Positions 1-11,799 of a DNA stretch of 64,000 bases are shown here, piece by piece. This stretch comes from Ceratotherium simum simum (lineage: Eukaryota; Chordata; Mammalia; Perissodactyla; Rhinocerotidae). Under the pieces are notes generated by a model that worked only from the letters and a program-made list of their open reading frames with translations, ran no database searches and had not been told where the DNA came from. The translations under genes were made by a program, and so were the position numbers. Position 1 is the stretch's first letter, and each line of letters begins with the position of its first letter. The stretch is from the NCBI RefSeq assembly GCF_000283155.1, contig NW_004454195.1, positions 1,532,314-1,596,313 on the forward strand, written 5' to 3'.

Positions 1-178
1 TGTGTGACCTTGGGCAAGTTACTTAACCACTCTGTGCTTCAGTTTCCCCATAGGTAGACTGGGACAGTAATAACAGTATATACCACAGAGGGTTGTTATG
101 AGGATTAAATGGGTGAATATAGATAAAGGCCTTACGACAATGCCCAGTATAGAATAAGCGATTACAAAAATATGAATT
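1..178 (+). repeat. MIR SINE, 3' part
   Basis: The text from TGTGTGACCTTGGGCAAGTT through the 'gaggattaaatg' block follows the MIR consensus in order. The 5' tRNA-like half lies outside the window. MIR is an ancient tRNA-derived SINE shared by mammals and this copy is inactive. Confidence 0.9.
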
Positions 179-222
179 AATATCATGCACTGCACACTTT
201 GAATCTCGTGAAAGAGATTTCT

Positions 223-539
223 TTTTTTGTTTGTTTGTTTTTGTTTTTGTGAGGAAGATCAGCCCTGAGCTAACATCTGTGCTAATCCTCCTCTTTTTTT
301 TGCTGAGGAAGACCGGCTCTGAGCTAACATCTATTGCCAATCCTCCTCCTTTTTTTTTCCCCCCAAAGCCCCGGTAGATAGCTGTATGTCATAGTTGCAC
401 ATCCTTCTAGTTGCTGTGTGTGGGACGCGGCCTCAGCATGGCCGGAGAAGCGGTGCCTCGGTGCGCGCCCGGGATCCGAACCCGGGCCACCAGTAGCGGA
501 GCGAGAGCACTTAACCGCTAAGCCGCTGGGCCAGCCGGA
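223..539 (-). repeat. ERE-type tRNA-derived SINE, long (double-tail) form
   Basis: The T-rich tail is on the left and the tRNA-like head (…taagccgctgggccagcc) on the right, so the element is on the minus strand. A 13-bp target duplication, GAAAGAGATTTCT, flanks it at 210-222 and 540-552. The 3' region has two tandem versions of the 'gaggaaga…gctaacatct…aatcctcctc' module (about 250-348). Good preservation and a perfect duplication indicate fairly recent L1-driven retroposition. Small open frames across it are not genes. Confidence 0.95.
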
Positions 540-552
540 GAAAGAGATTTCT

Positions 553-1962
553 ATGAAAGAGGGTTTGAACAGTGCTTCCCGTGGTCTTTATCATGTTGAA
601 ATATCGAGATTTTTCCCATTCTCTGTCCGTGCAATTGATATCTGGAACTTAAATATAGGACTTTATAATCTGTAGCTATTATATTTTGCCCTGTTTTTGG
701 TACGTTATTCCAGCCTTTCTTCAGCCCTTGAATGTTGATTCTGTCATTGTTTCTATTAACTACCACTCCAAATCATGTAAAATAAAATAGAAGTTTCCCA
801 GAGTGACTTACTGCTGTTAACAAGACTATTTTGCAGATAGTTATCTACAGTTACCTTCTGTATCAGCCCAGACACTTCTTTGTGGAGGACCCGTGAACAG
901 CTACTGGGTTTCTGTTAACCAGGGACCTGTGCTCCCAGAATTCCCTACTTCTCATTCCCGCGTCATCTCTAATGGGAAGTGCGTGTGTGGTGGGGGTGGG
1001 GCTGGGGGATACAAAGTCGTCTTGTCAATGGCCTGTCATCACCATCACGCAGTGAAGAGCATGTCAGGGCTGGAGGTGCGTGAGCAGCTTGGATGTCCTG
1101 AGTAACCGCCTTCCATTCTCAGGTTTATAATCCTCTCGGGTTAGGATTTCCTGGGACAGTGTGCTCCCGCTGAGATATTCAGGCCAGTCAGCACCTTGTT
1201 ATTGTCAAGAGATTTTGCTCACTTACAGCCTTCTCTTTCATTTCAGTGCTTTGTTTCTTTAATCACTTGGCCTGTGGAACCCCTGGTCCCACCTCCTGCC
1301 TTTCAGAATCTAGTTTACGTAAGGCTGCTGCTCCTGGCCATTTTCTGGCAGTGTCAGAAGAGAGGAAGCTCTTGAATTCCAAGCAGTAACTAATTCTTTT
1401 TCTCCCAGCAAAGTTGCCCTCTGTCCTTTTAAACCAGCACAGCCGAGTTTACTGAATTGAAGATTAACGTGTCCATGGACTTGATGCCCCAGCTGAAAAT
1501 ACTGAGAGGATGATAACGGCTCAAGTTACAGTATTTCCTCTTGGTTTTTAGTCAATTCTCCACTCCCAACTGGAAAAAATTAAGGTCCCCCTAGTATGGA
1601 ATTGTTCACAACCAAGAAGGCTGGTGCCAGTCATGTATGTTGTGCACAAGGAGCGCTTCCTGGGGGTGGGACACCAAGTCCAGTGCTCTCTCGTCTCATT
1701 CAGAGTTGTGTTCATTTAGTTCATCAGATCAGGTGGCCAAGTGGCTGGAGGGCTTCCCCAGGCCCAGTGCCAGCCTCAGTAGCAGCAGTGGGATACACAG
1801 AGCACGAGGAAGAACTCCATCAAGCTTCCTGGTTGGGGCACCAGCGTACCAGGGCAAAGAGGATGGCCACGATGCCCCCTTTCCCTCTTTTATTCCACAA
1901 TAGTCCCTGAGTTGAGACCTTGGGGCTTATTTTATTTCCTAAGTCATGGATGAGTTTGTGTA
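553..1962. other. No gene seen; apparently unique sequence
   Basis: About 1.4 kb without a recognisable repeat or exon. Frames at 893-1105 and 1596-1910 reach 104 codons but show no protein family I recognise. A G-rich patch lies at 987-1010. Confidence 0.5.
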
Positions 1963-2135
1963 AACAATAATCATCATCAAAGCTTATATTTTATTGAGCA
2001 TTTACTATGGGGACAGACACAATGCCAAGTGTTTTAAATGTATTGTCTCATTTGGTCCTCACAATAACTCTTTAAGGTATGAACTATTATAAAGTTATTC
2101 AAATGTTATAGATTATAAAGTTGTGAGTACTTTGT
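1963..2135 (-). repeat. MIR SINE fragment
   Basis: Reverse-complement MIR signature: 'ttattgagcatttactatgg…cacaatgccaagtg…ctcatttggtcctcacaataactct'. Diverged and truncated. Confidence 0.8.
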
Positions 2136-2140
2136 CCAAT

Positions 2141-2646
2141 ATATCAGTTAGGGTTAGGCCCAGCTGTAAATGTTAGAAAACAGGGAGACTTAAACAAAAT
2201 GTAGAAGTTTATTTCTTTTTCTCTCTTATATATAAAATGGTGGGAAGTAAATAGTATAGGGCTGATATGGGGCTTCAAGGTGTCAAGATCTGGGACTCCT
2301 TCCATGTTGTCACCCTTTATTGTTCGCATATGGCTTCTTCCTCATGGTCCTTGAAGGCCTCTTGGGTTCCAGCCATCACATCCTCATTCCAGCTAGCAGC
2401 AAGGAGGAAATCCAAAGAAGTCAGTGCCTCATCCTTTAAAGACACTTCTCAGAAGTCACACATAATGTTTCTACTTATATTTCATTGGCTAAAACTTAAT
2501 CATGGCCACACCCAGCTGCAAAGAGGGTCAGAAAAGTGTAGTAGTCTTTATTCCAGGGAGCCATGTGCTTAGCTAAGACTCAAGGGTTCTAATATTAAAG
2601 AATAAGAAGAGAATGGGTGTTAGAAAATAATTAGCTGTCTTTGCCA
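2141..2646. repeat. Old interspersed repeat, family not assigned
   Basis: The stretch with 'ccttgaaggcctcttgggttccagccatcacatcc', 'cattggctaaaacttaatcatggccacacccagctgcaa' and 'ccatgtgcttagctaagactcaagggttctaat' resembles a dispersed mammalian repeat I have seen elsewhere, but I cannot name the family. Open frames inside it (2267-2572) are not supported as genes. Confidence 0.5.
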
Positions 2647-2844
2647 TAATTAGAACCCAAGTCAATCAGATTCCAAAGTTTATATGCATATTTGCATCAT
2701 TGCTTTATTTTGGCATATATATACCTCACTACTGGGCATCTGGCCTCTAAGTAGAAAAATTAGGGAGAAATTTCATGAGGGCACCAGAAACAAGAAGTAG
2801 TGCTACTATGGAACTCTGAGGATATATTTCCAGAACTTCATTAT

Positions 2845-3920
2845 CTTTTTAAATAGCTTTATTGAAGTAGAATTGACTAATTGACATACAATAAACCGCA
2901 CATATTTAAAATGTACAATTTGATAAGTTTGACATACGTGTACACCCCTGAAAACACTACCAAAGTCAAGATAGCGAACGTATCCATCATCCTCAAAAGT
3001 TTCCACATGCCTCTTTATAATACATTCCTCCTGCCTCTCTTCGACCTCCTCCCCAAGCAATCACTGATCTGCTTTCTGTCACTATAGATTATTTATGTTT
3101 TCTAGAGTTTTACATAAATGGGATGAAATACAATGTACTCTTTTTTGGTCTGGCTTTAGTCGCTCAGCATAATTATTTTGAGATTAATTTATGTTGTGTA
3201 TATCCATCATTCGTTCCTTTTAATTACTGAGTTGTATTCCATTGTATGGATATACCACAATTTGTTTATCCATTCATCTGTTGATGAATATTTGGGTCAT
3301 TTCCAGTTTTTGGCTATTACAAATAAAGCTGCTATGATCATTTATGTAGAAGTCTTCGTATAGACATATGTTGTCATTTTTCTTGGATAAATACCTATTC
3401 CTGGAAAGGCTGGGTTGTATGGTAAGTGTATGTTTAGCTTTTTAAGAAACTGCCAAACCATTTTCCAAAGAGGTTGTACTATTGTACATTCCTACCAGCA
3501 GTGTATGAGAGTTCCAATTCCTCCACATCCTCGCCAACACTTGTTATGGTCAGTCTGCTTAATTTCACCCATTCTAATCGATGTATAGTAACATCTCATT
3601 GTGGTTTTAATTTGATTTTTCTAGTTACTAACGACATTGAGTATCTTTTCATGTGCTTATTTGACATCTGTATATCTTCTTTGGTAAAGTGTCTGCTGGA
3701 GTCTTTTGCTCATTGTTATTGGTTTTTTCTTATTGTTGAGATTTGAGAGCTCTTTATGTATTCCAGACACAAGTTTTTCAACATATATATGCTTTGCAAA
3801 GATTTTCTCTCAGTCTGTGCCTTGTCTTTTCATTCTCTTAACAATGTCTTTCGAACGGCATAAGTTTTTAATTTTGATGAAGTCTAATTTAACAATTTGC
3901 AGAAGTCTAATTTCTTAACT
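2845..3920 (-). mobile_element. LINE-1 (L1M-type) 3' fragment, 5'-truncated
   Basis: Antisense L1 sequence. It begins with the 3'-UTR block 'aatagctttattgaagtagaattgac' and runs into the antisense of the ORF2 C-terminal coding region ('ttgtatggatataccac', 'ttgtttatccattcatctgttgatg', 'ccagcagtgtatgagag'). The frame is broken by many stops. Open frames here (2881-3918) are antisense shadows. Confidence 0.92.
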
Positions 3921-4812
3921 AGTTTTGAATGGACGTATTTCACACTTATTAGATCCTTATTATGACCATCTTGCAAACTAATATATAGTATGCATTTCAT
4001 ATGTAGAGAAACACAGGAACGTCAGCCAACTGCTTTATTTGATTCTCAGAAAGTCAGACAGTAAGCAAGTCATTGAGCTCAAGTGTTCTTTTTAATGCCT
4101 AAAGAAATTTAGACACTAAGAAATTTTTTTTTCTGAAATAAATATTTAGTGCCTGAATACATGATAAGGCCACTTGGCCTCAGAAATATGCGATTAGCAA
4201 AATGCAACACTAATCGAGAATGAGTCTTACTAGGGCCATAGTAACAAGGCAAGTTGAGTCACTTAGAAATGGAATTTAAAAAAAAAACCCTTCACTAAAT
4301 GAGTTTTGTTCTCATTGGCAGTGTTCGTCACACTAACTATTGAATAATTCATTCTGCATGAATAGACAGCAGAACTAAAAGAATTTGGATCCTGGAAGGA
4401 CCAACAACCAAACAAAACTATTATTCTTTTTATTTATTCCTTTATTTTGGAACAAAGCCAATAATTGTAAACAGTCTTTGGAAAATGGGTTTTGTGGAGG
4501 AATGCTTTTAGTTTTCATTTTCTATACTTTAGAATTATATGAATTTTTACCACAAATGTTTTTCTTTTGTTACTCAAAAAAGGAAAGAAAGAAAGATAAA
4601 AAAGATCTTTTGGGAGTGAGCAATTGCTAAGACAATATTAACCTTTGGAAGGTTGATACTGAGGCAGATACTCTGGATTAGGGTCATTTTTCATAGCTCA
4701 TTCCTCCTAAGTCAAACAGTTGAGGCCCAGCCCCAGGGGCCACGTCTAGAGCCAGGTGTGCCAAACTCTCTGTTTCAGTAACGCAGGCACAAGGTGAGCC
4801 CTTTCCTTGGGT
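3921..4812. other. AT-rich stretch without recognised features
   Basis: No exon or clear repeat was recognised. A purine-rich patch lies at about 4575-4605. Confidence 0.4.
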
Positions 4813-5075
4813 TTAGAGAATAATAATTAGAATTTATTGAGCATGTCGTGGTGCCAGAAAACCTTCTAAGCATTTTACAAGCATTACCTCTCACTGAATC
4901 CTCTCAACCACCCTAGGAGGTGGGTGCTACTATAACCTCTGTTTTACAAAGGACAACACTGTGGCGCAGAGAGGTTAAGTGACTTGCTCAAGCTTGCACG
5001 GTTAGCAAGTGGTGGAGACAGGGATTAGACCCCAGGTAATATGGCTCCAGTCTATGATTATCCGCTAAGGCCAAA
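4813..5075 (-). repeat. MIR SINE, nearly full length
   Basis: Reverse-complement MIR in consensus order: 'tttattgagcatgtcgtggtgcc', 'gcattacctctcactgaatcctc', 'gttttacaaaggacaacactg', 'gagaggttaagtgacttgctc', 'gattagaccccagg', 'gctaaggcc'. Confidence 0.9.
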
Positions 5076-6086
5076 CTATACCAGTTGGCAGGTGGCACGA
5101 GGCTGAGCTGGGGTTGGTGGCTGGCCAGAAGACCCTGGGCCTGCTCAGTTCAGATTCATACTACCAGTCTGCGACCAGAGCAAGCTCAATAAGGGCCCAA
5201 CTGGCTAGCGCGGGGTCAAAGGCAAGGAAATGTTCCCTCTAGAGAGAGAAAGCAAGCTCTTCCCTCTATTATGTTTCGTGCTTGGTCCTTCAACTTTATC
5301 TCCTTCCTTCCTAAATTCGGAATTCCTTCTGCTTTAGAGGAGAAAAAGTGTGCGGGGTAAGCAAGAATTTGTGCTGACTGTTTTCATTTTAGAATCCAGT
5401 GTGGCTCCACGGGGAAGGGAAACCTGGGAAAATATTTGTCTGGGTTGATAAGTGCTTTCTCCTTACCCACGAGGCAACTCTAAGCTCTCAGGACACAGAA
5501 AGCAGCCATTGAAAGCCTTATCCAAAGATAAAATTCTTTAGAACCCTGTTGGTTTTCATCCAAACTCTACACCCTTTTGTTCAAATGGAGGAGAGCAAAC
5601 GCAGTGGCAAAGTAGAAAAGAATTTCAACTATTTGAGACCCACCCCTGTTTTTGTATCTCATACAGAGGTGGAGAAAGTTACCCCACAGAGAAGCGAGGC
5701 AGAGGAATTTGGGATAGAAGCCTGGGACAATGAATGAATGTGCTCATTCAGAGAACCAGAGAAAGGGTGTGCGTGCGCCCCATCCCCTGGTGCAGCGTCA
5801 CTCTGCTTCTCTGCTCTGATCCTGAGTAACCTCACTTACCTCCCCAGAGCTCAGCTCCAGCAGGCCAAGCAAAGCCTCTGAGGCACTGGGGGCAGGGAGA
5901 TGGGCTAAAGAAATGGAGCAAGGCGTCAATGCCCATAACCCCCCATGACTCCATGGCACCCTGGCCTCTACCCCGCATGCACCTGCGGATTAACAGGTGC
6001 TTCTGTGCACTTGGAGAGCTACAGAGCTGTGTACCCACTACATTCACCCTTTACCTTACAGGTGTGAGGGGCCAACTGCTTCCCTA
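5076..6086. other. No gene seen; moderately GC-rich unique sequence
   Basis: No repeat recognised. Frames at 5549-5737 and 5832-6047 are short and resemble no known protein. Confidence 0.4.
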
Positions 6087-6122
6087 ATTTACAAACCATA
6101 GCTGCACCTATGGTTTGTAAAT
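6087..6122. repeat. Perfect 15-bp inverted repeat (hairpin)
   Basis: ATTTACAAACCATAG at 6087-6101 is exactly mirrored by CTATGGTTTGTAAAT at 6108-6122, with a 6-nt loop (ctgcac). It lies outside any recognised repeat. There is no T-run to suggest a terminator and no flanking arms of microRNA-precursor length. Confidence 0.9.
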
Positions 6123-6722
6123 ATAAGCAGAGAAGGAAAGGAAGAAAAAACCACAGCTTAGCCATGATCTTATGTTCACATCAGGGAAGCACACAATTCT
6201 ATTTTTTTAAATCCATTTATATAAAAATGCATATATTTGTAAAACATTCTGTTGTTGGGTCACATTTAAGATGACCAGGTGTCCTGATTTGGCTCACTGT
6301 TAGTGACGTGTAAAATGTGTACAGATGTCCGAGGAAACATTCCCGCTGTAACAGACTCAACTCATAGTGCTCCAGTAGACAAATGCAGAAGCACTTTCCT
6401 TGCTTTGTTAATTTCTGAATCTGGGCAAAGCTGATGAGAGAGTAATTCAAAGTAGTTCACGGTGTCTATTGAGATTCTTAGCAGCTTCTCAGTAGCTCTA
6501 GGATCAACAATGCTGAGACTGTGGAATAGCAAAGAGAAGATTTGGATTGCATTAAACATTCAAGGTGAAGGAGCCTATCTAGGATGGGATTTTCCGATGC
6601 CTCCCAGAAGAGAGATTTAACTTGGGGATATAGTTTCTTATAGACTATTCCTCTTGCACCAGCTCTGCTACCTCCAGTGCTATATTTGGTGGTCAAAAAC
6701 ATGGTCCATCCAACCAGCAGCA
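6123..6722. other. No gene seen
   Basis: Several overlapping minus-strand frames (6217-6723) of up to 81 codons show no recognisable domain or codon bias. I see no repeat and no splice-bounded exon. Confidence 0.4.
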
Positions 6723-6723
6723 A

Positions 6724-6935
6724 TAAAAATGTTTACTACCATTTATTGAGTTCCTACTATGTGCCGGACACATAACTTCATTTAATGTCCATGAAAGATA
6801 TATTTCTAGTCCCACTATGCAGCAGAGGAAAGTGTAGCTGTAAGACTGGTAGCTCACAAAGCTAATAAGTGGCTAAATGGAAATTTGAACCCAGATCTGT
6901 CAGTTTTAAAACCTGTGCTTTTAATAACCATGCTA
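6724..6935 (-). repeat. MIR SINE
   Basis: Reverse-complement MIR: 'ccatttattgagttcctactatgtgccggacac', then 'gtagctcacaaagctaataagtgg', 'tttgaacccagatctgtc' and 'cttttaataaccatgctatac'. Confidence 0.88.
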
Positions 6936-7323
6936 TACTACCAACTTACTTCCAGTGCTCAAACTAGGCTTGTCATTTTCCAAATTAAAACTAGTCATAT
7001 GGATGACAGATGGACCTGGGTCCCATCGGGGTGTGGAGGAAGTCTTGAGAACCAGCCTTTCCCTCTGCCAGCAAAGCAGAACTGGAGGCTTCCTGTCAAC
7101 CTACAAGTTTTGTGGGTTTTTTTTTTTTAAACACCAGGTAGTTGGTTACAGAAAGAAGAATAAAATCTAATTCACATTAATCTCATCAGGATCTTTTCAA
7201 AATGGGAAGCTCCTCTGTCCAGTTTGCAGAAAACGTGTTTCTGCTGGTATGGTGTGGCTTGGGGATGACTTGGAAGAGGGCATGGTCCCTCCCATAGGAC
7301 AGTAGATGTACAGTGTGACTTTT

Positions 7324-7626
7324 TTTTTTTTTTTTTTGGTGAGGAAGATCAGCCCTGAGCTAACATCCATGCTAATCCTCCTCTCTTTGCTGAGGAAGAC
7401 CGGCTCTGAGCTAACATCTATTGCCAATCCTCCTCCCTTTTTTTCTTCCCCCAAAGCCCCAGTAGATAGTTGTATGTCATAGTTGCACATCCTTCTAGTT
7501 GCTGTATGTGGGACGTGGCCTCAGCATGGCCGGAGAAGCAGTGCGTCGGTGCGCGCCCGGGATCAAAACCTGGGCCGCCAGTAGCGGAGCACGCGCACTT
7601 AACCGCTAAGCCACCGGGCCGGCCCC
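7324..7626 (-). repeat. ERE-type tRNA-derived SINE, long (double-tail) form
   Basis: Nearly the same sequence as the copy at 223-539: poly-T on the left, two tandem 'gaggaaga…aatcctcctc' modules at 7341-7436, tRNA-like head ending 'gccaccgggccggcc'. A 14-bp target duplication, ACAGTGTGACTTTT, is perfect at 7310-7323 and 7627-7640. The frames at 7197-7718 derive from it. Confidence 0.95.
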
Positions 7627-7640
7627 ACAGTGTGACTTTT

Positions 7641-8130
7641 AAAAACAAGAAAAAGAATGTTGTGTTAGGGTTAAAAAACAAGCAAAAAAAAAAAATCTGT
7701 ATCTTTGCAAATAACTAGCCCACCATGGCGGTTTCCTTCTATGATCCTTGGTTCACCCGGGTATAGAGCCAGCAGAAGTGGAACAGAGAGGGGGATCTGT
7801 GCAACCCATAGACAAGAGGCATGACACTTGAAAGAGGAAAATTAAGCCCATTGTTTTAAATTATTCTATAAGGAACAATAGAAAATATTGAAAGGTCAAT
7901 CACAGAAGGGAGTTGGGGATGGGAAGGAACTAGTTCACAAATTAGAGACAACCATGTTAAACCCTTATCCGAAAATATATAAATTTCAATAGGGAGCACT
8001 TCAGGCCCAAGCAAGTGTATCCAATAGGTGAGGCTTATGTCAGCTTTGTTCCATCACCATTTCCACCCTGGGCCCTTTTACGTCCTGCCCTGAGATATTC
8101 ACATCGGTCTGAAATTCTCCCACCAGAAAA
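7641..8130. other. No gene seen
   Basis: Unique-looking sequence with an A-rich patch at 7683-7695. No exon or repeat recognised. Confidence 0.4.
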
Positions 8131-8335
8131 AATAATGATGAACAGTTATTGAGAATTTACGTGTCATCCTATTTAATTTTTATAACAACCCTATGAGAAA
8201 GGTACTAATATTAACACCATTTTATGAATGAGAACACTGAAGGATAGAGTCATTATTAATAGTCTGCCCAAGGGCACACAACTAAGCGGAATTTGGGATT
8301 CAAACCCAGAGCACATGCGCCTAACCTTCCTTCAC
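8131..8335 (-). repeat. MIR SINE
   Basis: Reverse-complement MIR signature: 'cagttattgagaatttacgtgt', 'taacaaccctatgagaaaggtac', 'ccattttatgaatgagaacactga', 'gtctgcccaagggcacacaac', 'gggattcaaacccagagc'. Confidence 0.85.
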
Positions 8336-8619
8336 CGTGCAGCGTTAGTGACAACAAATGGATGAAACTTACTTCTAAATAATAAACCTCCTCTAAAGGT
8401 GGAATTTCAGATACTGTGCTATCTGGTATGAGAAGATACTTGGAGCTTGGGAAGGCCATTTTTTTCATGGCTGTTTGGTTGAGCCAATTGGCATTTATCT
8501 TCAGAGAAGATCTTTGGTATAAATAAGACTGATTCGAAACTAGTCATTTAAAATATTATATATTTATATATTCATGTGAAGTGTATGTGTTTATGAATAA
8601 AGGTGGTGGTTGCAGTGAA

Positions 8620-8735
8620 TTATAAAATTTTAAAATTTGAAAGCAATCTCATATTGAAAACGAGGAAATTCAGGATCAGAAAAGTTAAGGGAGGTGCCTA
8701 AAACCATACAGGTGGGGACTTGCAGCTTAACAAAA
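8620..8735 (-). repeat. Short MIR-like remnant
   Basis: The order 'aaaacgaggaaattcaggatcag', 'aaagttaagggaggtgcctaaa', 'ccatacaggtgg' resembles the middle of reverse-complement MIR but is short and diverged. Confidence 0.4.
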
Positions 8736-8837
8736 ATAGTTCTGAAACTGCAATAAGCTGACCTGGAAAACAGAGCACAGATAGAAAGGAAAAGACTCCT
8801 TCACGCTAGGTTCGTATTTGGGCAGTGTGGTTGTTTT

Positions 8838-8990
8838 GAAAGCATTTCTCACTTCAAAGGGTTTTGTTACTTATGCTAATGAGATGTCAAAACCTCACTC
8901 TGGCAGTTGCAGGGAAGCTTCTATTCTCACAGCTTAACAGGCTGAGTGTGGCTTTTCCTTCATGGGTTCATTTCAAAGTAAACAGGTAGC
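8838..8990. promoter_or_regulatory. Possible enhancer-like motif cluster
   Basis: In about 150 bp outside any repeat there is a TCF/LEF-like site (ACTTCAAAGGG, near 8851), an octamer-like ATGCTAAT (near 8874) and a forkhead-like GTAAACA (near 8979). These are short motifs and can occur by chance. No conservation data are available here. Confidence 0.2.
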
Positions 8991-9565
8991 TCTGACCGAC
9001 CTTATGTTATCCATGTGTCCATGGAGTGTTGACTGACATTCAGGCTGGTTATCCAAAATCCACTGTTGATTATATAGCTTTAGATTATAAATGGAGGTGG
9101 GGAGAGAAGCTTTGTATGCAGCTGAATGAATACTTCTTACTTTTTTTTTTTGAGATGCTGATGACTTTAGTTCTCAAAACATTTACTTGCTGAATAATTA
9201 GGCTTTCAAAGAACAAGATGTTTCTGGAAACCACCAAAAAATCAGGGCAACCTTTCAACATGAGCAACAGCTACCCTCCCACCACTGATATGCCAGTGGC
9301 TGGACCTCACTATTTCCTTCCATCGTTGAGATTTTTATCAAAATTAGAAGGTATTTATTACATATGATTCTCCTGAGTTTTCTTATATTTGAACAATACG
9401 ATGTGAAACTACCGTGTTTTATTTTTGAGATAAATATTTGGTCTCAATTTCCTCTAATGTTCTAAACAGACCTTACCCTTAAACAAGGATTAGTGGTTTG
9501 CTTCATGTTCCAAATTTCTTTGTTTTAATTTAAACATTTATCTTTATTAAGATTAAAAATCAATA
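8991..9565. other. No gene seen
   Basis: AT-rich unique sequence. The minus-strand frame at 9085-9267 is short and unrecognised. Confidence 0.4.
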
Positions 9566-10290
9566 AAAAAAAAAAGACTACACGTTCATTGTAGACCTTC
9601 TAGAATGTTCAGAGAAGTTTCAAGCAAAAATAGAAAACATTAGTAATCCCACCATGCTTTGCTGTATTTTTTCTATATGTATGGCTTATTTCCCACAAAA
9701 CTGATATCATAGTACATATGCAGTGGGTTTTTTCTTTATCTTAACACTGTGAGCATTTCCTAGTATAATTTAGACTTCTTCAAAAACATAATTTAAATGG
9801 TTGCACAATATTTCAACATATGAATGTACCATACTGTATGTAACTATTTCCTTATTGTCATACATTTGGTTGTCAGTAATTTTTTTTGTCATTGTAAATA
9901 ATGCCCTAGTAGTATGGTTGCATATGTTCTTTGATTGTTTCCTTATTCTATTCTAGATGTAAAATTGTCAACAGGGATGAGTATTTTTGAGATTCTTTTA
10001 GCATGTTGCCAATTTGCCCTCCAAAAAGACTAGACCAGTTAACCCCTCCACTAGCATTTCTTTAGCAGTTCCTGTGTTTGATGCTTTTCTGAGTTTACTG
10101 TTCATCTGTACTTCTCTTGCATATTGTGTCCCTTGCCCAGCATTTTACTGTGTTGTTCTTTTTCTTTTTTATTTGTTTTTATTTTATTTGGAAGGGTTCT
10201 TTATTCAAGGATATTTCCCATTCTCTGTAATACTTGCCTTAAATATTTCTAACCTCTTTATGTTTGGTGGAACTATTACAGTTAAAAGTT
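9566..10290 (-). mobile_element. LINE-1 (older L1M/L1ME-type) 3' fragment
   Basis: Antisense L1: 'cattagtaatcccaccatg', 'gtgagcatttcctagtataat', 'gttgcacaatatttcaacatatgaatgtaccatac', 'catgttgccaatttgccctccaaaaagac', 'ttccattctctgtaatacttgcc'. More diverged than the L1 that follows. Confidence 0.75.
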
Positions 10291-10380
10291 AGTAGTTTGG
10301 TAGAATTTCCAAATGAATATATATTATTAATTATATGTCAATAAAGTTATATTATATATTTATTTATTGTATCTCAATGT

Positions 10381-11520
10381 TATATGTAATAGCTTTATTG
10401 GGATATAATTCACATACCATACGATTCACCAATTTGTGTATAATTCAATGCAATTCAATGGTTTTTACTATATTCAGAGTTTTGGTATATTCAGAGTCGT
10501 ACAACCATCATCACAATCAATTTTAGAATATTTTCATCCCTCCCGAAAGAAACCTCATGCCTACTAGCAGTCACTACCTATTTCCCCTTTCTCCCCAGCC
10601 ACCGGCAATTACTAATCTACTTTCTGTCTCTATAGATTGGCTTATTCTGGACATTGTATATCAGTAGGATCATGCAAAATGTAGCCTTTTGTGACTGGCT
10701 TCCTTCACTTAACATAATGTTTTGAAGGTTCATCCATGCTGTAGCATATATCCATACTTCATTCCTTTTTATTGTCGAATAATCTTGCACTGTATGACTA
10801 TACTACATTTTGTTTGTCCATTCATTAATTGATGGACATTTGAGTTGTTTCCATTTTTTGGCTGTTATGCATAATGCTGCTATGAACATTTGTACACAAG
10901 TTTTTGTGTGCACATATGTTTTTATTTCTCTTTTTTTTTTTAACTTGAATGTAGTTGAGCCGCAACCTGACAGCTCATTGCTTTCTTTCTTTTTTTTTGC
11001 TGTGAGAGATTAGCCCTGAGCTAACATCTGTTGCCAATCTTCCTCTATTTTTTTTTCTCCCCAAAGCCCCAGTACATAGTTGTATATTCTAGTTGTAGGT
11101 CATTCTACCTCTTCTACGTGAGCCGCCTCCACAGCATGGCTACTGACAGACAAATGGTGTGGTTCCCTGCCCGGAAACTGGGCCCCGGCAGCTGAAGCAG
11201 AGGGTGACAAACGTTCACCACTAGGCCATCAGGGCTGGCTCTGTTTTTATTTCTCTTGAGTATATACCTAGCAATAAAATTGGTGGGTCATACGGAAACT
11301 TTTGAGGAACAGCCAAACTGTTTTCCAAAGCTGCTGCACCATTTTACATTCTCACGAGAAATGTATGGGGGTTCCAGCTTCTCCACATCCTACTCAATGC
11401 TTGTTATTATCTGTCTTTTTGATATAGCCATCCTAGTGGGTATGAAGTGGTATCTCATTGTAGGCATCTTTTCATGTGCTAATTGGCTATTTAAATATCT
11501 TATATCTATTCAGATCAAAT
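10381..11520 (-). mobile_element. LINE-1 3' fragment, split by an ERE
   Basis: Antisense L1 from 'atgtaatagctttattgggatataattcac' through 'ttgtttgtccattcattaattgatggac' and 'ataatgctgctatgaacatttg', resuming after the SINE at 11242 with 'tgagtatatacctagcaataaaattggtgggtcata'. It covers the antisense of the ORF2 end and 3' UTR. The two halves join cleanly once the SINE and one duplication copy are removed. Confidence 0.92.
10933..11241 (-). repeat. ERE-type SINE (older, single-tail form) inside L1
   Basis: T-rich left end, one 'gagagattagccctgagctaacatctgttgccaatcttcctc' module, 'ccccaaagccccagtacatagttgtat', and a head ending 'catcagggctggct'. A perfect 16-bp target duplication, TGTTTTTATTTCTCTT, lies at 10917-10932 and 11242-11257. 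A stretch at 10943-10980 inside the T-rich tail does not match other copies. Confidence 0.92.
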
Positions 11521-11536
11521 GAATATATTTTGACAG

Positions 11537-11612
11537 ATGCCTCCCTCGCTCGCTCGCTCGCTCCCTCCCTCCTTTCTTTTCTTCCTTCTTTCATTCCTTC
11601 CTCTCTTTCTGT
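11537..11612. repeat. Pyrimidine-rich simple repeat (CTCG)n/(CCTT)n
   Basis: A (CTCG) run at 11546-11562 grades into CCCT and CTTT repeats. The frame 11537-11743 is a translation of this tract. Confidence 0.85.
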
Positions 11613-11799
11613 TGCTTATTCTCAAATTTGTGCCTAAGACAGTCAAAAGAGCTGAAATGTGCTTATGTCCCTTAGCAGTTGAGCAAGCCCACTTCCAGCA
11701 TGGGTACTGGTCCAGGATTCACATTAACAGATGTTTTCTATAAAAAGATCCTATCCCTGTCCCCACCCATAAAATAAAGTCACTAGTCAGCATTTCGTA

